Assembly: GCF_032854445.1 (NCBI RefSeq)
Contig: NC_088300.1
Span: 57,696,984-57,760,983 of the forward strand
Source of the DNA: Liolophura sinensis
Lineage: Eukaryota > Mollusca > Polyplacophora > Chitonida > Chitonidae
Length of the DNA stretch: 64,000 bases
Reading direction: 5' to 3'
In this document: piece by piece, positions 1 to 12,300 of the stretch
How positions within the stretch are numbered: the first letter of the stretch is position 1
Layout of the letters: each line of letters opens with the position of its first letter
Translations under genes and position numbers: made by a program
The notes under the pieces: generated by a model
The model's database searches: none
Seen by the model: only the letters and a program-made list of their open reading frames with translations
Told to the model about the DNA's origin: nothing

Positions 1-151
1 CACAGACATTTGTGTGCTATCGTACTCACCTTAAAACTGAATTAAAAACACATAAACTGATAAATACTGATTAAAACCGTGAACTTAGGCTGTCTTGACG
101 TCTGCAGACATTTCCTCCATTTTGAAATATTTTGATGGATCACCTTGGAGA

Positions 152-159
152 TGACGTCA
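152..159. promoter_or_regulatory. Perfect CRE palindrome TGACGTCA
   Basis: A full cAMP-response element (CREB/ATF site) lies about 150 bp before the presumed first exon of AP-2 alpha. It could also serve a divergent gene on the - strand. The match is exact; its function is inferred. Confidence 0.45.
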
Positions 160-278
160 CATGGTACGGGCTAAATATTTCTAAAGTGTATAATTCATTC
201 ATAAATTTTTGGGTATAATTAAATGATAAATATTTATGGAGTGTCGATCAGAAAATAATTTTTAGAAACATAATTATG

Positions 279-288
279 GTCACGTGAC
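279..288. promoter_or_regulatory. GTCACGTGAC E-box palindrome (CLEAR/M-box type)
   Basis: This 10-bp palindrome is identical to the core of the CLEAR element bound by MiT/TFE factors in vertebrate lysosome and endocytosis genes, and it is also a USF/MITF E-box. It lies about 30 bp before the presumed AP-2 alpha first exon, followed by an AAATGGCGG motif (316-324) that resembles the YY1 site of housekeeping promoters. Regulation by these factors is an inference. Confidence 0.5.
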
Positions 289-299
289 CAACAAGTGGG

Positions 300-416
300 T
301 GTCGCTTTGCCGTGCAAATGGCGGATATGTTCGGTGTGGGAAACACCTCCCTGCTTTGAAAGCGCCTCGGAGGTCATTTAAGCAGCTGTTACTCGAGTAT
401 TTACTTCTGGAGAAAG
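300..416 (+). other. AP2A: Putative noncoding first exon (5' UTR) of AP-2 alpha
   Basis: A strong splice donor (AGAAAG then GTGAGC) lies at 416/417. The exon carrying the start codon begins at 3291, after a TCTTCCTCAG acceptor, and has only 21 nt of leader. An upstream noncoding exon is therefore required. The GC-richer stretch before 416 is the only good candidate I see. The 5' end is a guess. It contains a 13-codon upstream reading frame at 318-359, with ATG in a favourable context (AAATGG). Confidence 0.5.
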
Positions 417-3290
417 GTGAGCAGTTACGCCAAACTTTAACAGATAATATGTGAAGATTAAGAGGGATATTATTTTGCCTTGGTCGTATGCATCCGCACG
501 AACCATTCGCCGGTCTCGTCCATGAAAATCATCTTGATTGAACGCAAGCATAATTTTTATGTCAAATGTATTAGTCAAGTGTCATCTTACAATGCACTCT
601 ACATGGCAGTGCTGGCTGTTTTTGCCCCCAACAGTTTTTCTTGCCGTGAAAATGGAACGGCTAGATCTGTCAGAGTGACTTCAGAATGTAGATTCACGAG
701 GAGGGATCAAGGCTATGTTTCAGACATTACTTCATGACGGATACTGGTAGTCACTTTCAGTCGTCTGGTTCTGATACCATAACTTAGTCATACTGTCTTA
801 GTTATGTTCTCTTAGGCACAGGGCTGCTGCGTGTGGAATTTAGACATGAAGATAATAATTTCAAAGCTCTTTGTATATCATGTACTTAACCACTGTCATA
901 ATTATGTGCCAATAAAATAAAAGAATGTTACTGTGCATGTAGAGTTACTGTCTTGTAAGTTTCGATCTAAACTATCAGAAATAATGTGTGATGCAATACA
1001 GAGAGAGAAATAATTTGAATACAGTTCAAGATTGTCACAATTACACCCCAAAGCATCTACAGCCAATCAAAGGTTTTCTCATTTCTGTGACTCTCCACAT
1101 GCCCAGAGTATCCCTCCCACTTCAGTGAAATGATCGAAGAGTGAAGCCAAATGGATATGGCTAAATGACATTTGATTCCTTGTGTGCCATATTTCGGCGA
1201 CTGAACAATTTATGCTAAACATCGCAGTTTCTGGAAAGAAAAATGAAATAATGGCTTCTAGGTGGAATGTGTGTGTCAGTGGGGGAAGAAATGACATGCA
1301 AGCTGGTCATGGGAATCCAGTGATTAAGTACTGAAAAGGAGCCGTTTCTTTGAACTCATTATGGCTGATCCGTGATACTGAACTCTGCACACTTTAAGTT
1401 ACTTTAATGCCCAATGTTCTCAAGGTCACACAGTGACTGTCACACCACTTCCTTCTCACAACTTAGGTTTAAAGCATGCACGCACTTTTAACTTGTTGAA
1501 TTTAGATGGTACTTTAAGTTTCATGTGGTTTGAACAGCAGTGCATTGAAAATCATTCCATTTCAACAATCATTCACAGATATTTTATGTTACAAGTTCAC
1601 AAGATGCTGAATCAAGTTGTTTCCCGCTCAAGATGTGTGTGGAATACACAATTTTCGATTTACGTCATGATGAGTGACATCCCACTGCTAAATGATGTTG
1701 TCACTTTACACATGGTATGGCTGCTTGTCTGTCTTCTAAGATGGTAGTAATCGTGTTCAGATCAAACTGCTGGTAGAATATTATTTTTGCAATGTGTGAC
1801 AGCCAAACCCACCAAAGTGCTTTATTCTTACGAAGAATCAGGTCCAGTGTGATCAGTTTTCTATATTCTGTATACCGCCCCATCTTAAATTTGGCAGATT
1901 GATAGTGCTGAAAAGGACATCACGTCACTTTGTCTTTGTGTGGAATTTCAAATCCAAATTACAGTATTTTCTCAGTGTAAACGAAACTTTTACTGTATAA
2001 ACGTATCATAAATATAGTCATTATCATAAACAAGAAAGACCGTTTCATGCAAGTAAATTAACTGGATTAATGTGTTTTATGTGTTAATATTAATAAATTA
2101 ATACATTCAGTTATATACATGTACATCATTGCAAGAAAAAGGGAATGTCACAGGATAAGAGTTAGGTTTGATAGTTAAAGTTTGCTGAGAAAGTTTATTG
2201 AGAGGTTTTTGATACATAGATGCAGTCAGTGTGTATTTTTTTTTGTGTAGGTTGGGTGGGGTGGGGCTGATTTTAAAGATGGTGTGAGAAGAAATCCTTG
2301 AAATCCACCCATGTAAATCATAATGAAGAAAGATTCATATATATATCTAAATTTTGAAAGTCAGGAATGAGAATTTCAGCTGATTTCAAGGGAAATTCGG
2401 ATTTTCATTTGTCTGACCTTTGACCAAAATGTCCAAAACATATCGTTTCGCTAATGGAGGTCAGTCAGTAGAAAATATTTCAGCAAATTTTGAAGGAAAA
2501 GATTCTCTTCCCTGCAAGATTCTATATGAATTCTCGTTGACAGAATTGTAAGCAGGCTTTATGAGTTGTACTATTTTTCCCTGCACACGAACACAGGCAC
2601 ACAGAGAGTGAAGAAGTTTAATGAGAGGAAACCATACTTACCTTCCAGTATGTTTGATGAAAAGCTACATCTTAGCCATATTTTATAGACTTTACATGGT
2701 CATAGAAAACACCCATATAAATTGTCAGTGGCTGAGATAAAAATAAATGTATATGCAGTGTTAGGTATTTTATCACTCGTTCTTTTAACAAGTTTATGTT
2801 ACGATAATGGATTTACTACGGATACATGTCTTTCAGAGCTATTGATTATTGGCCTTGGTGTCTCTGCCTATTAACAGTGATTATTGATTTATAAAGTGAA
2901 CATCTGCCATCTGAAATGTTTGAAATCAAATATTGTACACGTGTTGCATCTAAATCTCAGAATGTGTGGGCTATATTAAATTAGAAGAAAAAAAACATAA
3001 CCAAGACTGGTACATGAATACATATGGAGTAAAATAAATCTGGTAGAAATATAATAAAGACTAAGTAATCACAAGATTTTGTCTTAAGAAGGAATAAAAT
3101 TGAACTATGGCAGACCAGAAAACAGTGTATATGTTGCACATAACAAAAATTGGCTACAAACTTAGTTTAGGGAAAAGTGCTATAAATACTTAGTATTAAA
3201 TACATGAAGATAGAAGTAATGTATGTGTAGATCCATTTCTTGATTCATTGTTAAAGTTGGGCATCATCCCTATCTTTATATCTTCCTCAG
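417..3290 (+). other. AP2A: AP-2 alpha intron 1
   Basis: AT-rich intron between the putative 5' UTR exon and the start-codon exon. Open frames here are short and unlike any protein I know. No SINE or long tandem repeat stands out. Confidence 0.5.
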
Positions 3291-3311
3291 GTTGAAACGT
3301 AATTAGGCAAG

Positions 3312-6300
3312 ATGCCAGCTGTGAAAGGAGATGGGATGCGTGGTCTGGCTGTCTTCATTTCTGACATCAGAAACTGTAAGTTCAAACTTGGTTTGCTACA
3401 GTTGACTCAAGGTACTGCTATAACAACTCCAGTTGTACATAATCATAAACTGAGGCCAGGCTGATGAATGAAACTGTACACGGTTTTACTTAGACTGTGG
3501 AAGTGAATTCACTTCTATCAGTGCCAGTAGCTGTTCATTGTGATCTTTGACCCACAGTGTGGGTGGGGTTTTTCTCAGTAACTTGAGTCTACTGGTGAAC
3601 TCTGCTAGATGCTTCACAACTATGACAGCCTGTAAATTAGGGTTTAAGTGTGTCAGTGCCATAAAGATGTGTATTTCGATAATGCTGGGGGCCTCCGTGG
3701 CTCAGTCGGTTAGCGCGCTAGTGCAGCGTAATGACCCAGAAGCCTTTCACCAAAGCGGTCGCTGTGAGTTCAAGTCCAGCTCAGGCTGGCTTCCTCTCCG
3801 GCCGTAAGTGGGAAGGTCTCTTAGCAACCTGCGGATGGTCGTGGATTTCCCCCGGGCTGTGCCCAGTTTCCACCCACCATAATGCTGGCCGCCGTCGTAT
3901 AAGTGAAATATTCTTGAGTACGACGTAAAACACCAATGAAATAAATAAATAAATAAATCAATAATGCTGTCATATGACTTTGTGAACATTAAAACTACAA
4001 TATTGTTAAAAGGGTTAGTTCATAGGGTAATTTCTGGGGAGTCTTGCCTTGTCTTTATTTCTGCTAATATTCCATGTATCTTAGTGGTGCTCCAAGGACA
4101 CGTTAATCCATGACCAAGGAGGTCATGTATTAGATTTAATTTTATCGTGTGAAGTGTACGTTTAGCTCTCATGTGGACATTTCACTGTATTATCCAGTGT
4201 GCAAAGATACATAGCTGCTACTTAAGATGTAATAATATCATACATGTACCAGCACATGTGCATGTAAGCTTGTTTTGTATTTTGAGCCTGGTGTTTAGTG
4301 AGTAAAAAAAGAAATACATGAGTAAACTTTAAAAGAATAAGAAATACAATTACTAGAAGATTAAAAATCTGCAAGCACAGACCTCTGTTATAGCAAAAAA
4401 TGTACAAATTTCCAAACTGCACACAGTACCTTGCAGGGTTTTCTAAAAGGATAAGTAACAGGCTGCAGAGAGCTGTCTACTGCTGTGTCCTTAGCCGCCT
4501 ACTTTGGATATTCTTACTATTTAAATCAATAGTAATTGTGACATAATTACTTTCAGTTCAGCCCCCTACTTTTCAGCTTGATCACCTCCTCCAATTCTAA
4601 ATGAAAATGCTGCCTTGTATTTCTGACCTATCTGTAAATGCTGAAAAAACCAGTCCAGATCACCACCAAATTTAATAGATTGGTCTGTAGCCCAAGGTCA
4701 TACTGTTCTCACAATTTCATTCAGTTCTGTCCAAAATGTTTACCTTAAAGCTGCAGACAGACGGACAAATAAACCTTGACAAAAGCATAAGTAAAGATCC
4801 TGTGGAGAGGTAAAAATAGAAAATATTTTGTGCAGCGTCATTGGGATTGAGCGGTTTAAATCTAGCCCATAAATACGATTTTAGAATTGAAATGTTTGAC
4901 TGTATTATGTGAACAGAAATTGTAGACTAATTGTAAACAAGGTACAATATTACCATGAAATTGTGTTCTTCAGCCTTGTTAGATACCATCAAACTGTGCT
5001 TAAAGGAGTAGTGTCCAGATTTAGCTAGTGGTCCTACTTATAAAGATTAAACAGATAGGGCATTTGAGAAACGTAATAATGACTTTAAAAACAACAGATT
5101 TACTGCCCTACCTGATCTCCAGGTGTCCTCCCAGTACAGCTCAGCTTGTGACGTCATAGATGGCCCAACCAAATTTAGCTGGCATAAAAAACCTGGGAAT
5201 TCCTGTCAAAACAGTGTCATTTTCGACATGGATTCTAACTACACAGAATCAAATATACTACTGTATCAATTTGAACTCATCATGGATGATGTTGAAGTTT
5301 CAATTTATAACACTGGCATCTCTGTCCAGACTTCAGATTCTGAGTTTTTAAGACGTTGATTTGATGTTTGTTAGGGTATTTCCGACTGCACTGGTAATAC
5401 AGGCTGGTAAGCCAGGGGCTGATCTAGCTGAAAAGTCTGGGTACCCATTGGGATATTTATCTATTCTGTCAGGGATTTTGTTTCAGACCTGCATTTCTGT
5501 AAGAATTGAGACAAGGACTGCCCAGAGTATCTTGTTCTTCGGTCTGACAAAGTTAACATCAATCTCACATTTATTATATTCGCAAACTGATATTAATTTT
5601 CTGCTTACATTTTGATTAATTCTTGTATACTTTATCAAAAATTATGTAGTAAATGTGTCCTGATAAACCAAAATAAAAACATTTTACTGCAGCGTTGATT
5701 TAGTTATTACTTTTTTTTTCCAGTACTTGGCAATGAATCGAATCTGCTAGTCTGAAAGGTTTTTTCAGTCCTTCGCTGAATCTGGAGAGATTCACTTTCT
5801 ATCTGTCTGAGTCTCAGTTAAGTTTAAGGTTTTAGTCGACTGCTGCTCCATAGTAGATAAATGTTTCAAGTCCAGCTAGCTGTATTCCTCGTGTAACTTT
5901 CAGATTTATTTATTTATTTATTTGATTGGTGTTTTACGCCGTACTCAAGAATATTGCACTTATACAGTATGCACTTATGCACTTATTCAGTATGCCTGTT
6001 GTCACTCTTGTAGCTTTTTAAACACTGAAGTAAATGGCGAAGCTCCGACTATAGCTCATTTACATATATCAGCGAGTAATGTGGGGTATTTACAATTTTC
6101 TCAGGGTAGATATACATTTACAGACTTAAAGGTAATAATGAACCTAAGTGGCTGAGTCAGCATGTTGGCACCAATGTGGTCACAGTGATTTAAAGTCTGG
6201 ACCTTCCTATTTACGAACGGAGAGGAAGCCAGCAGCCTGCGGATGGTCTTTTCTCCAGGGGCTCTGTCTGGTTTCTTCTCATTGTAATGTGCTGGCTACT

Positions 6301-9300
6301 GTTGTATGGTGAAGTATAGGATAGGAAAATAAATTCTACTGATGGCTTTTGTATCATGATAAACATGGACAGACTGCGTTAGCAGGGTTATATTCATGTA
6401 GGTTTCAGAGTTTGGTAAAAAACCAGATTTCCCCATCATATCTGGGTTTTTTTTAAATTCAGTATGCTATGGGCTGGTATGAACTGACCACTAATAGGTA
6501 TCATGCATATGTGTACATATGGAGTGTTAACCTTGATGCTGATAGCACAGATAGTGATGATTGACCTTTTCTAGCTTATGTACCAGCAGTAGAAATTATG
6601 TACATGCACAATGGTATATTGATGTGATTGTTTTGGCACGTGGCAAATGCCAGTGGAATGACTTCGTATAATGTGTCCTGGACCACCTGGCTCATCCTCC
6701 ATAGGCTGATTTGTATACATAAACATACATGGAGACTGATCTGCTAGCTCCTGGGAGAGGCCGGGGTGCTGACACTGTCAGCGTTTGCCTCACAGCTAGC
6801 TAATCTGTTCTCGGACACCAACTGATTTGATGTGCATTTGTAAGCGTGCATTTAGTGCAGGCTGTATGGGGGTGAAGCTACTATGCTTGTAATATATCAC
6901 ACATTTGGCTGGATCATGTGTCTCTGAGCATGGTAGATACACAATTCATAGAGCCTCTTATTGACGGATGTTGTAAAGGTGTAAATAGCACTCTGACTCA
7001 CAATAACCCTTGGTCTAGGTTATATCTCAAGTTTATTGGATTAACCATGTTAGCAGGCAGTCAGTTTAGACACAAACTGAAGAGTCATGTCTGATAAATC
7101 TGTGTGAATATAAAGCTTCTTTCTTGATGAGGTGGATCTTGTAGTAATGCTTTGAAGCTGCAGCAAGTTGCATTGGTGTTGCCTCCAGCAGGGCTAAGTC
7201 AGAAATCTGTAGCCCACTGGACTGCTTGTCCTAGGCATCAGAATTATTGATTTCTGTGAGAGTAGGCAGTAACAGTGGAAGTGGAAGTTTTCTGGGGTAT
7301 CCATGGGCTGTGCAGGCAGGCAGACAAGGAGGCAGCTCTGGAAGAGTCAGCAAGCCACAGGCAAACCTCTCATAAACTGCACATTTGAGTTTACATGTAC
7401 ATGTACTTCCGATAAAGCGCTGATTAGCAACATCAATACTGTGATTACAGCTTTGTGGCTTGACTAACACTAGCCACTTGAAAGCTCAGTAATTACATGC
7501 CTTGTCTGGAAGTATTGCTCCTCAGTTGAATCAATATAGAATATACATGGAAATGTCATAATATTTGAAGAAACTTTCACATTAAATAACCATTTGAAAA
7601 ATAACCTTGCTTCTAATAAAACTTTGATTTACATTTTAATTTTGTGTCCTATCTGATTCCTTGATAATAGGCTGTGTAGCTGTCGTTACTTTCAAGTAAT
7701 TATGAGTAAATTTGTACATGTATGTATGTTAAGAATGCATTAGGGTAGATTAAGTTGTAAAATAAATGTGATGAAATATTAGTTTGGGGTTGAATCATAC
7801 ACATTTCCAGTATTTTATTTGATTGGTGTTTTACGCCGTACTCAAGAATATTTCACTTATACGACGGCGGCCAGCATTATGGTGGGTTGAAACCCACGAC
7901 CATCCGCAGGCTGCTGGCTGGCCTTCCCACTTACTGCCGGAGAGGAAGCCAGCATGAGCTGGACTTGAACTCACAGCGACACATTTCCAGTAGGATATCA
8001 TTCTACATTCTGAACAAGCAGAAGATCTTTCTAACATATACTGATGTCTCATTATGAGGCAGTAATATGCAACTTATTCAGTGGGAAAATTTCAGGGCCT
8101 TTATGGTATTAACGGTTTTGAGTTCTTTGTATTATTAAACAGAGCAAGTATCAATAGCAGTTACATGTAAGGTTGACAGTTTGGAGCATCACCATGGAAT
8201 GGTCAGTGTGAATGAATGATTATAGCTTTATGCCACATTGGCAGTTTTTCAGCCATATCGAGGGAAGAGCTCGCTTCTCACTGTGATGAATGTGTCTTAT
8301 ACATGTATATGTATTCACTGACTGTGCTGACATGTCTAGATCTGGGAACTGATTTGATACACTGTAACTAGAATAGGAAGTTGTCAAGTGGACTCTTAGC
8401 TGAATACGGATCATATGACCCTTCTAATGTATTGTTACAAATGCAGCAGCAGAAAAGAAAAATGTGGTACATGCAAAGACTTAATTAAAACTTCTCTTTT
8501 TAGGCAAAAGTAAAGAGGCTGAAATCAAGAGGATAAACAAAGAGTTGGCAAACATAAGATCCAAGTTTAAAGGTATGTGTATTAAAGGTATTTAAGTATT
8601 ATTGTCGAGTCATCAGTCTTTCAATAAATTCAAAAGGGTATATGTGATGTGGATATTTCACGCTGTAAAAAACTTAAAAATAAATCTGTATGGATGGTAA
8701 GTTTCATTTAGTTTCTTATTGAAAATAATTCTCTGTGTGATTTAATTGACTTTACAAATCAAATTAAAATTTTTCTGACCAGGTGATAAGACACTTGATG
8801 GCTATCAAAAGAAGAAGTATGTGTGTAAGCTCCTGTTCATCTTCCTCCTGGGACACGACATTGACTTTGGTCATATGGAAGCTGTCAACTTGCTCAGCTC
8901 TAACAAGTACACGGAGAAGCAAATCGTAAGAGATTTGTGGTTATGTTACAAATCATAAATCAACTCGGAAGCAGAATATGCTCAAATGAAATTGTAGTTT
9001 TTTTTTTTGTAAAACATGTACATACTCTGTATTGTGAATTTGTGGATAAAGCTATATTTGTTGCAACTTGGCTTATCAAAATTTCCTCGAAATACATTCT
9101 TGAATCTATAAAGGGGTTAAGCTTTATTTCTCTCAGATTATTTTATATGTATTAGTCCCCAGTTTGATACCTGAAAAACCAAGCTGCCAAAACTAAGCGC
9201 TTTAAAACAGTAGGTGTATTGAGGTATATCACTTTTTTTCCAGGGCTACCTGTTCATATCTGTACTTGTGGGAGCCAGCAGTGACCTGATGAAGCTGGTG

Positions 9301-12300
9301 ATACAGTGTATTAAGAATGACCTGGTCAGTCGTAACCCAGTTCACGTTAACCTGGCCTTACAGTGTGTGGCTAACATTGGCAGTCATGAGATGGCAGATG
9401 GACTGGGACTGGAAATCCCCAAACTGCTCGTCTCTGGGTAAAACTTTCTATAACTCATGTATCTCAGACTTGGCCTTGGACAGAAAATTTGTAGATTCCA
9501 CTTCTGTCACTCTTCATGAGGTCTTGGTGTGAATAAGTGGTTGACTAAGCTTATGTGGCTATTTGTGCAGTCTAACTTTCGATGAAGATCGCATCTTCCA
9601 GCAGTATGTTGAGCATATCTATGTCAAAGAACAGATCAGTAACTTGCCTAAAATCTGGTTTTACTCTTTATTTTCTCCACCCTTAAAACGGTGGGGAAAG
9701 CAAACAAAAACTTGTCCCTCGCACTTACCTTTGATGTATGGACCTCTAAAATCTTTCTGTGGCTCACTTGTTCAGAGTTTGAAGAAGGATTCAATTTAAA
9801 ATATAATGAAGATATATATTTAGTGAAGAATTTTTTTGCTTGATTTGTGTATATATTAATGGGACGGAGTAATACAGACTTATCCAGGTACGGTCCAGAG
9901 GATAAAAAAAGAGTACTGCCGTTCTGTGAAAGTGTCCTGTCTGGTTTAAGTATGAATTCATTAATCTACAATTTGCATTTTATACTTAGCAAAGAGTGGA
10001 AGGGTCATGGTTTTGATTTTTTTTTTTGTACGATAGGGATACGATAGATGCAGTGAAGCAGAGTTCTGCGCTGACACTTTTACGACTACTGCGCACCTCA
10101 CCTGATATACTGCCTATGGGCGAGTGGACATCAAGGGTGATACACCTCCTCAATGACCAACACTTGGTGAGTTCAGCTATCTGGCAATTTCAAATTCTTT
10201 CCAATTACAAAACAGCAAATAAGCTCTAAAATGAAACATAACTGTTTCAGCTTTGTTGTTTTTCATATTATTGGCTTGAATACTGAATATTCACTATTAC
10301 TGTTGAACAGTTACCATTAAGGAATCCTAGAACTGGCAAATCCAGCAGAAAAAGGGGTATATTAAATAGTTCAATAATAGTACTTCCTAGACCCTCATCA
10401 ACAAATCAGAATAAAATGTCTATTATTTTGTCTTCACCCTCCTCATCAACAAATCTGTCTTAACCCTCATTGTCAACAAATCTTGTCTTCACCTTCATTG
10501 TCAACAAATCTGTCTTAACCCTCATCGTCAACAAATCTATCTTCACCCTCCTCATCAACAGATCTTTCTTAACCCTCCTTGTCAACAAATCTGTCTTCAC
10601 CCTCCTCATCAACAAATCTGTCTTCACTCTATTCATCAACAAATCTGTCTTAACCGTCCTCGTCAACAACTCTGTGTTAACTCTCCTTGTCAACAGATCT
10701 ATCTTAACCCTTATTAACAAATCTGTGTTCACCCTGATGAAGTGGACCTGCAAAATGTAATTATTGTGAAATTGACATTGATTTTGTGTATCACATGGTT
10801 GGCTTTGTGTTTAAGAGAGTGTGTATGTGATGTTTCAGGGCGTGGTGACCTCAGCAGCCAGTCTAATTGAAAGTCTGGTGAAGAAGAACCCAGAAGAGTA
10901 CAAGGGCTGTGTGTCACTGGCTGTATCCAGACTCAGTAGGGTAAAGTTGGCCTTGACATGTTCAAGGTTTTGAACTCATTTTCCAAGCAACTCAACACTA
11001 TTGATAGTGACAAACATGAATACGTGTCTAATAAATGAATAATTCTTGTGTCCAGTAAAGTGTTATAATCATTGATTTAGTGGACAACTTGCAGTTTTTG
11101 TTAAGCAAAATAAACCCTCTAATATGTTATTACCGAAAATTTCACAACTACACAAAGGAAAATTGTAAGGGAAGAGGATAGGCACTCCTTCAAATTTAAA
11201 ACTGAGTTGTGATTGTAATTCAGCGCTTACTTGTGTTGTTATTTTTCATGACTAAGTTTTTATGACTCCTCTATTAAGGTGTATTCATCCTTTTTTGGTC
11301 ATCTCCAGATAAGAGCACCAATAGATTTTTTGATATGAATTGGAAAGCTTCTGGGCAAATTGTTGAGTGATTTATTTGCTTTTTGATATCGCACACTTTG
11401 TGCTTAGTTACTCATTTGATTTGATTTGATTTAAAATTTCTGACAATTTGATTATTTTCAGATTGTGACATCCTCATACACAGACCTGCAGGACTACACT
11501 TATTACTTTGTTCCTGCTCCCTGGCTTTCTGTCAAGTTGCTCAGGCTCTTACAAAACTACCCTCCTCCAGGTATGGAGTTTTTGTCATCTGTATTGAGAG
11601 TAACTGATGTCAGTTTGGTTGCCATACAGTAAATTGTCACGCCAGTTATTTGAACTCGTTAAATTAGAATAACCATTCATAAGTTAGAACTGGCCGTAAG
11701 TGGGAATATCTGTCATCAACCTGCGGATGGGCGTGGGTTTCTTTTGGCTTTGCCTGGTTTTCTCCCACCATAATGCTGACCACTGTCGTATAAGTGAAAT
11801 ATTCTTGAGTACGGCGTAAAACACCAGTCAAATAAATAAATAAGTTAGAATATGTTAGCGAAAACTTTGGAACAGATTTATGCCTGTATTCGGAGTAACA
11901 TGATGTCAATTTAGCTGCCACACAGTAAATTGTCGCGCCAGTTATTTGAACTCACTAAATTAGAATAACCATTCATAAGTTAGAACGGGCCGTAAGTGGG
12001 AAGGTCTGTCAGCAACCTGCGGATGGTTGTGGGTTTCTCTGGGCTGTGCCCGGTTTCGTGCCACCATAATGCTGACAGCTGTTGTATAAGTGAAATATTC
12101 TTGAGTACGGCGTAAAACACCAGTCAAATAAATAAGTTAGAATGTTTTTGTGGGGGGGGGGGGGTGCTAATTCTAGCGATTGTTTTAATGTAACCATAGG
12201 GATACAAGCTTTGAGTCTTGACAATAAAATTTTCGGTTTTCTTTGATGTAATTATTAGAATGTGATGCTCATGCACCTGTCTTCGTACATGTAACAAAAA

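Larger units (their letters stand above)
3376..8503 (+). other. AP2A: AP-2 alpha intron after the start-codon exon (5.1 kb)
   Basis: The longest intron of the gene. It holds a full SINE (3688-3960), two reverse-oriented SINE pieces (5907-5965 and 7811-7978) and a decayed one (6214-6315). The open frames between 5123 and 5615 show no recognisable domain and I do not treat them as exons. Confidence 0.7.
11591..12145. repeat. Direct tandem duplication, 296-bp period, carrying a SINE
   Basis: The block starting GTATTGAGAGTAAC at 11591 recurs from 11886 as GTATTCGGAGTAAC, and the two run in parallel through a shared unique segment (CCAGTTATTTGAACTC) and a truncated SINE. The copies have diverged by several substitutions. 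It lies in the AP-2 alpha intron before 12365. A 13-G run (12152-12164) follows. Confidence 0.9.

Noticed and set aside
5123-5615. Possible extra AP-2 alpha or transposon exons
   Set aside because: The AP-2 alpha protein is complete without them, and the frames show no domain.
10460-10760. Frames of about 97 codons on both strands
   Set aside because: 27-bp minisatellite in an AP-2 alpha intron.
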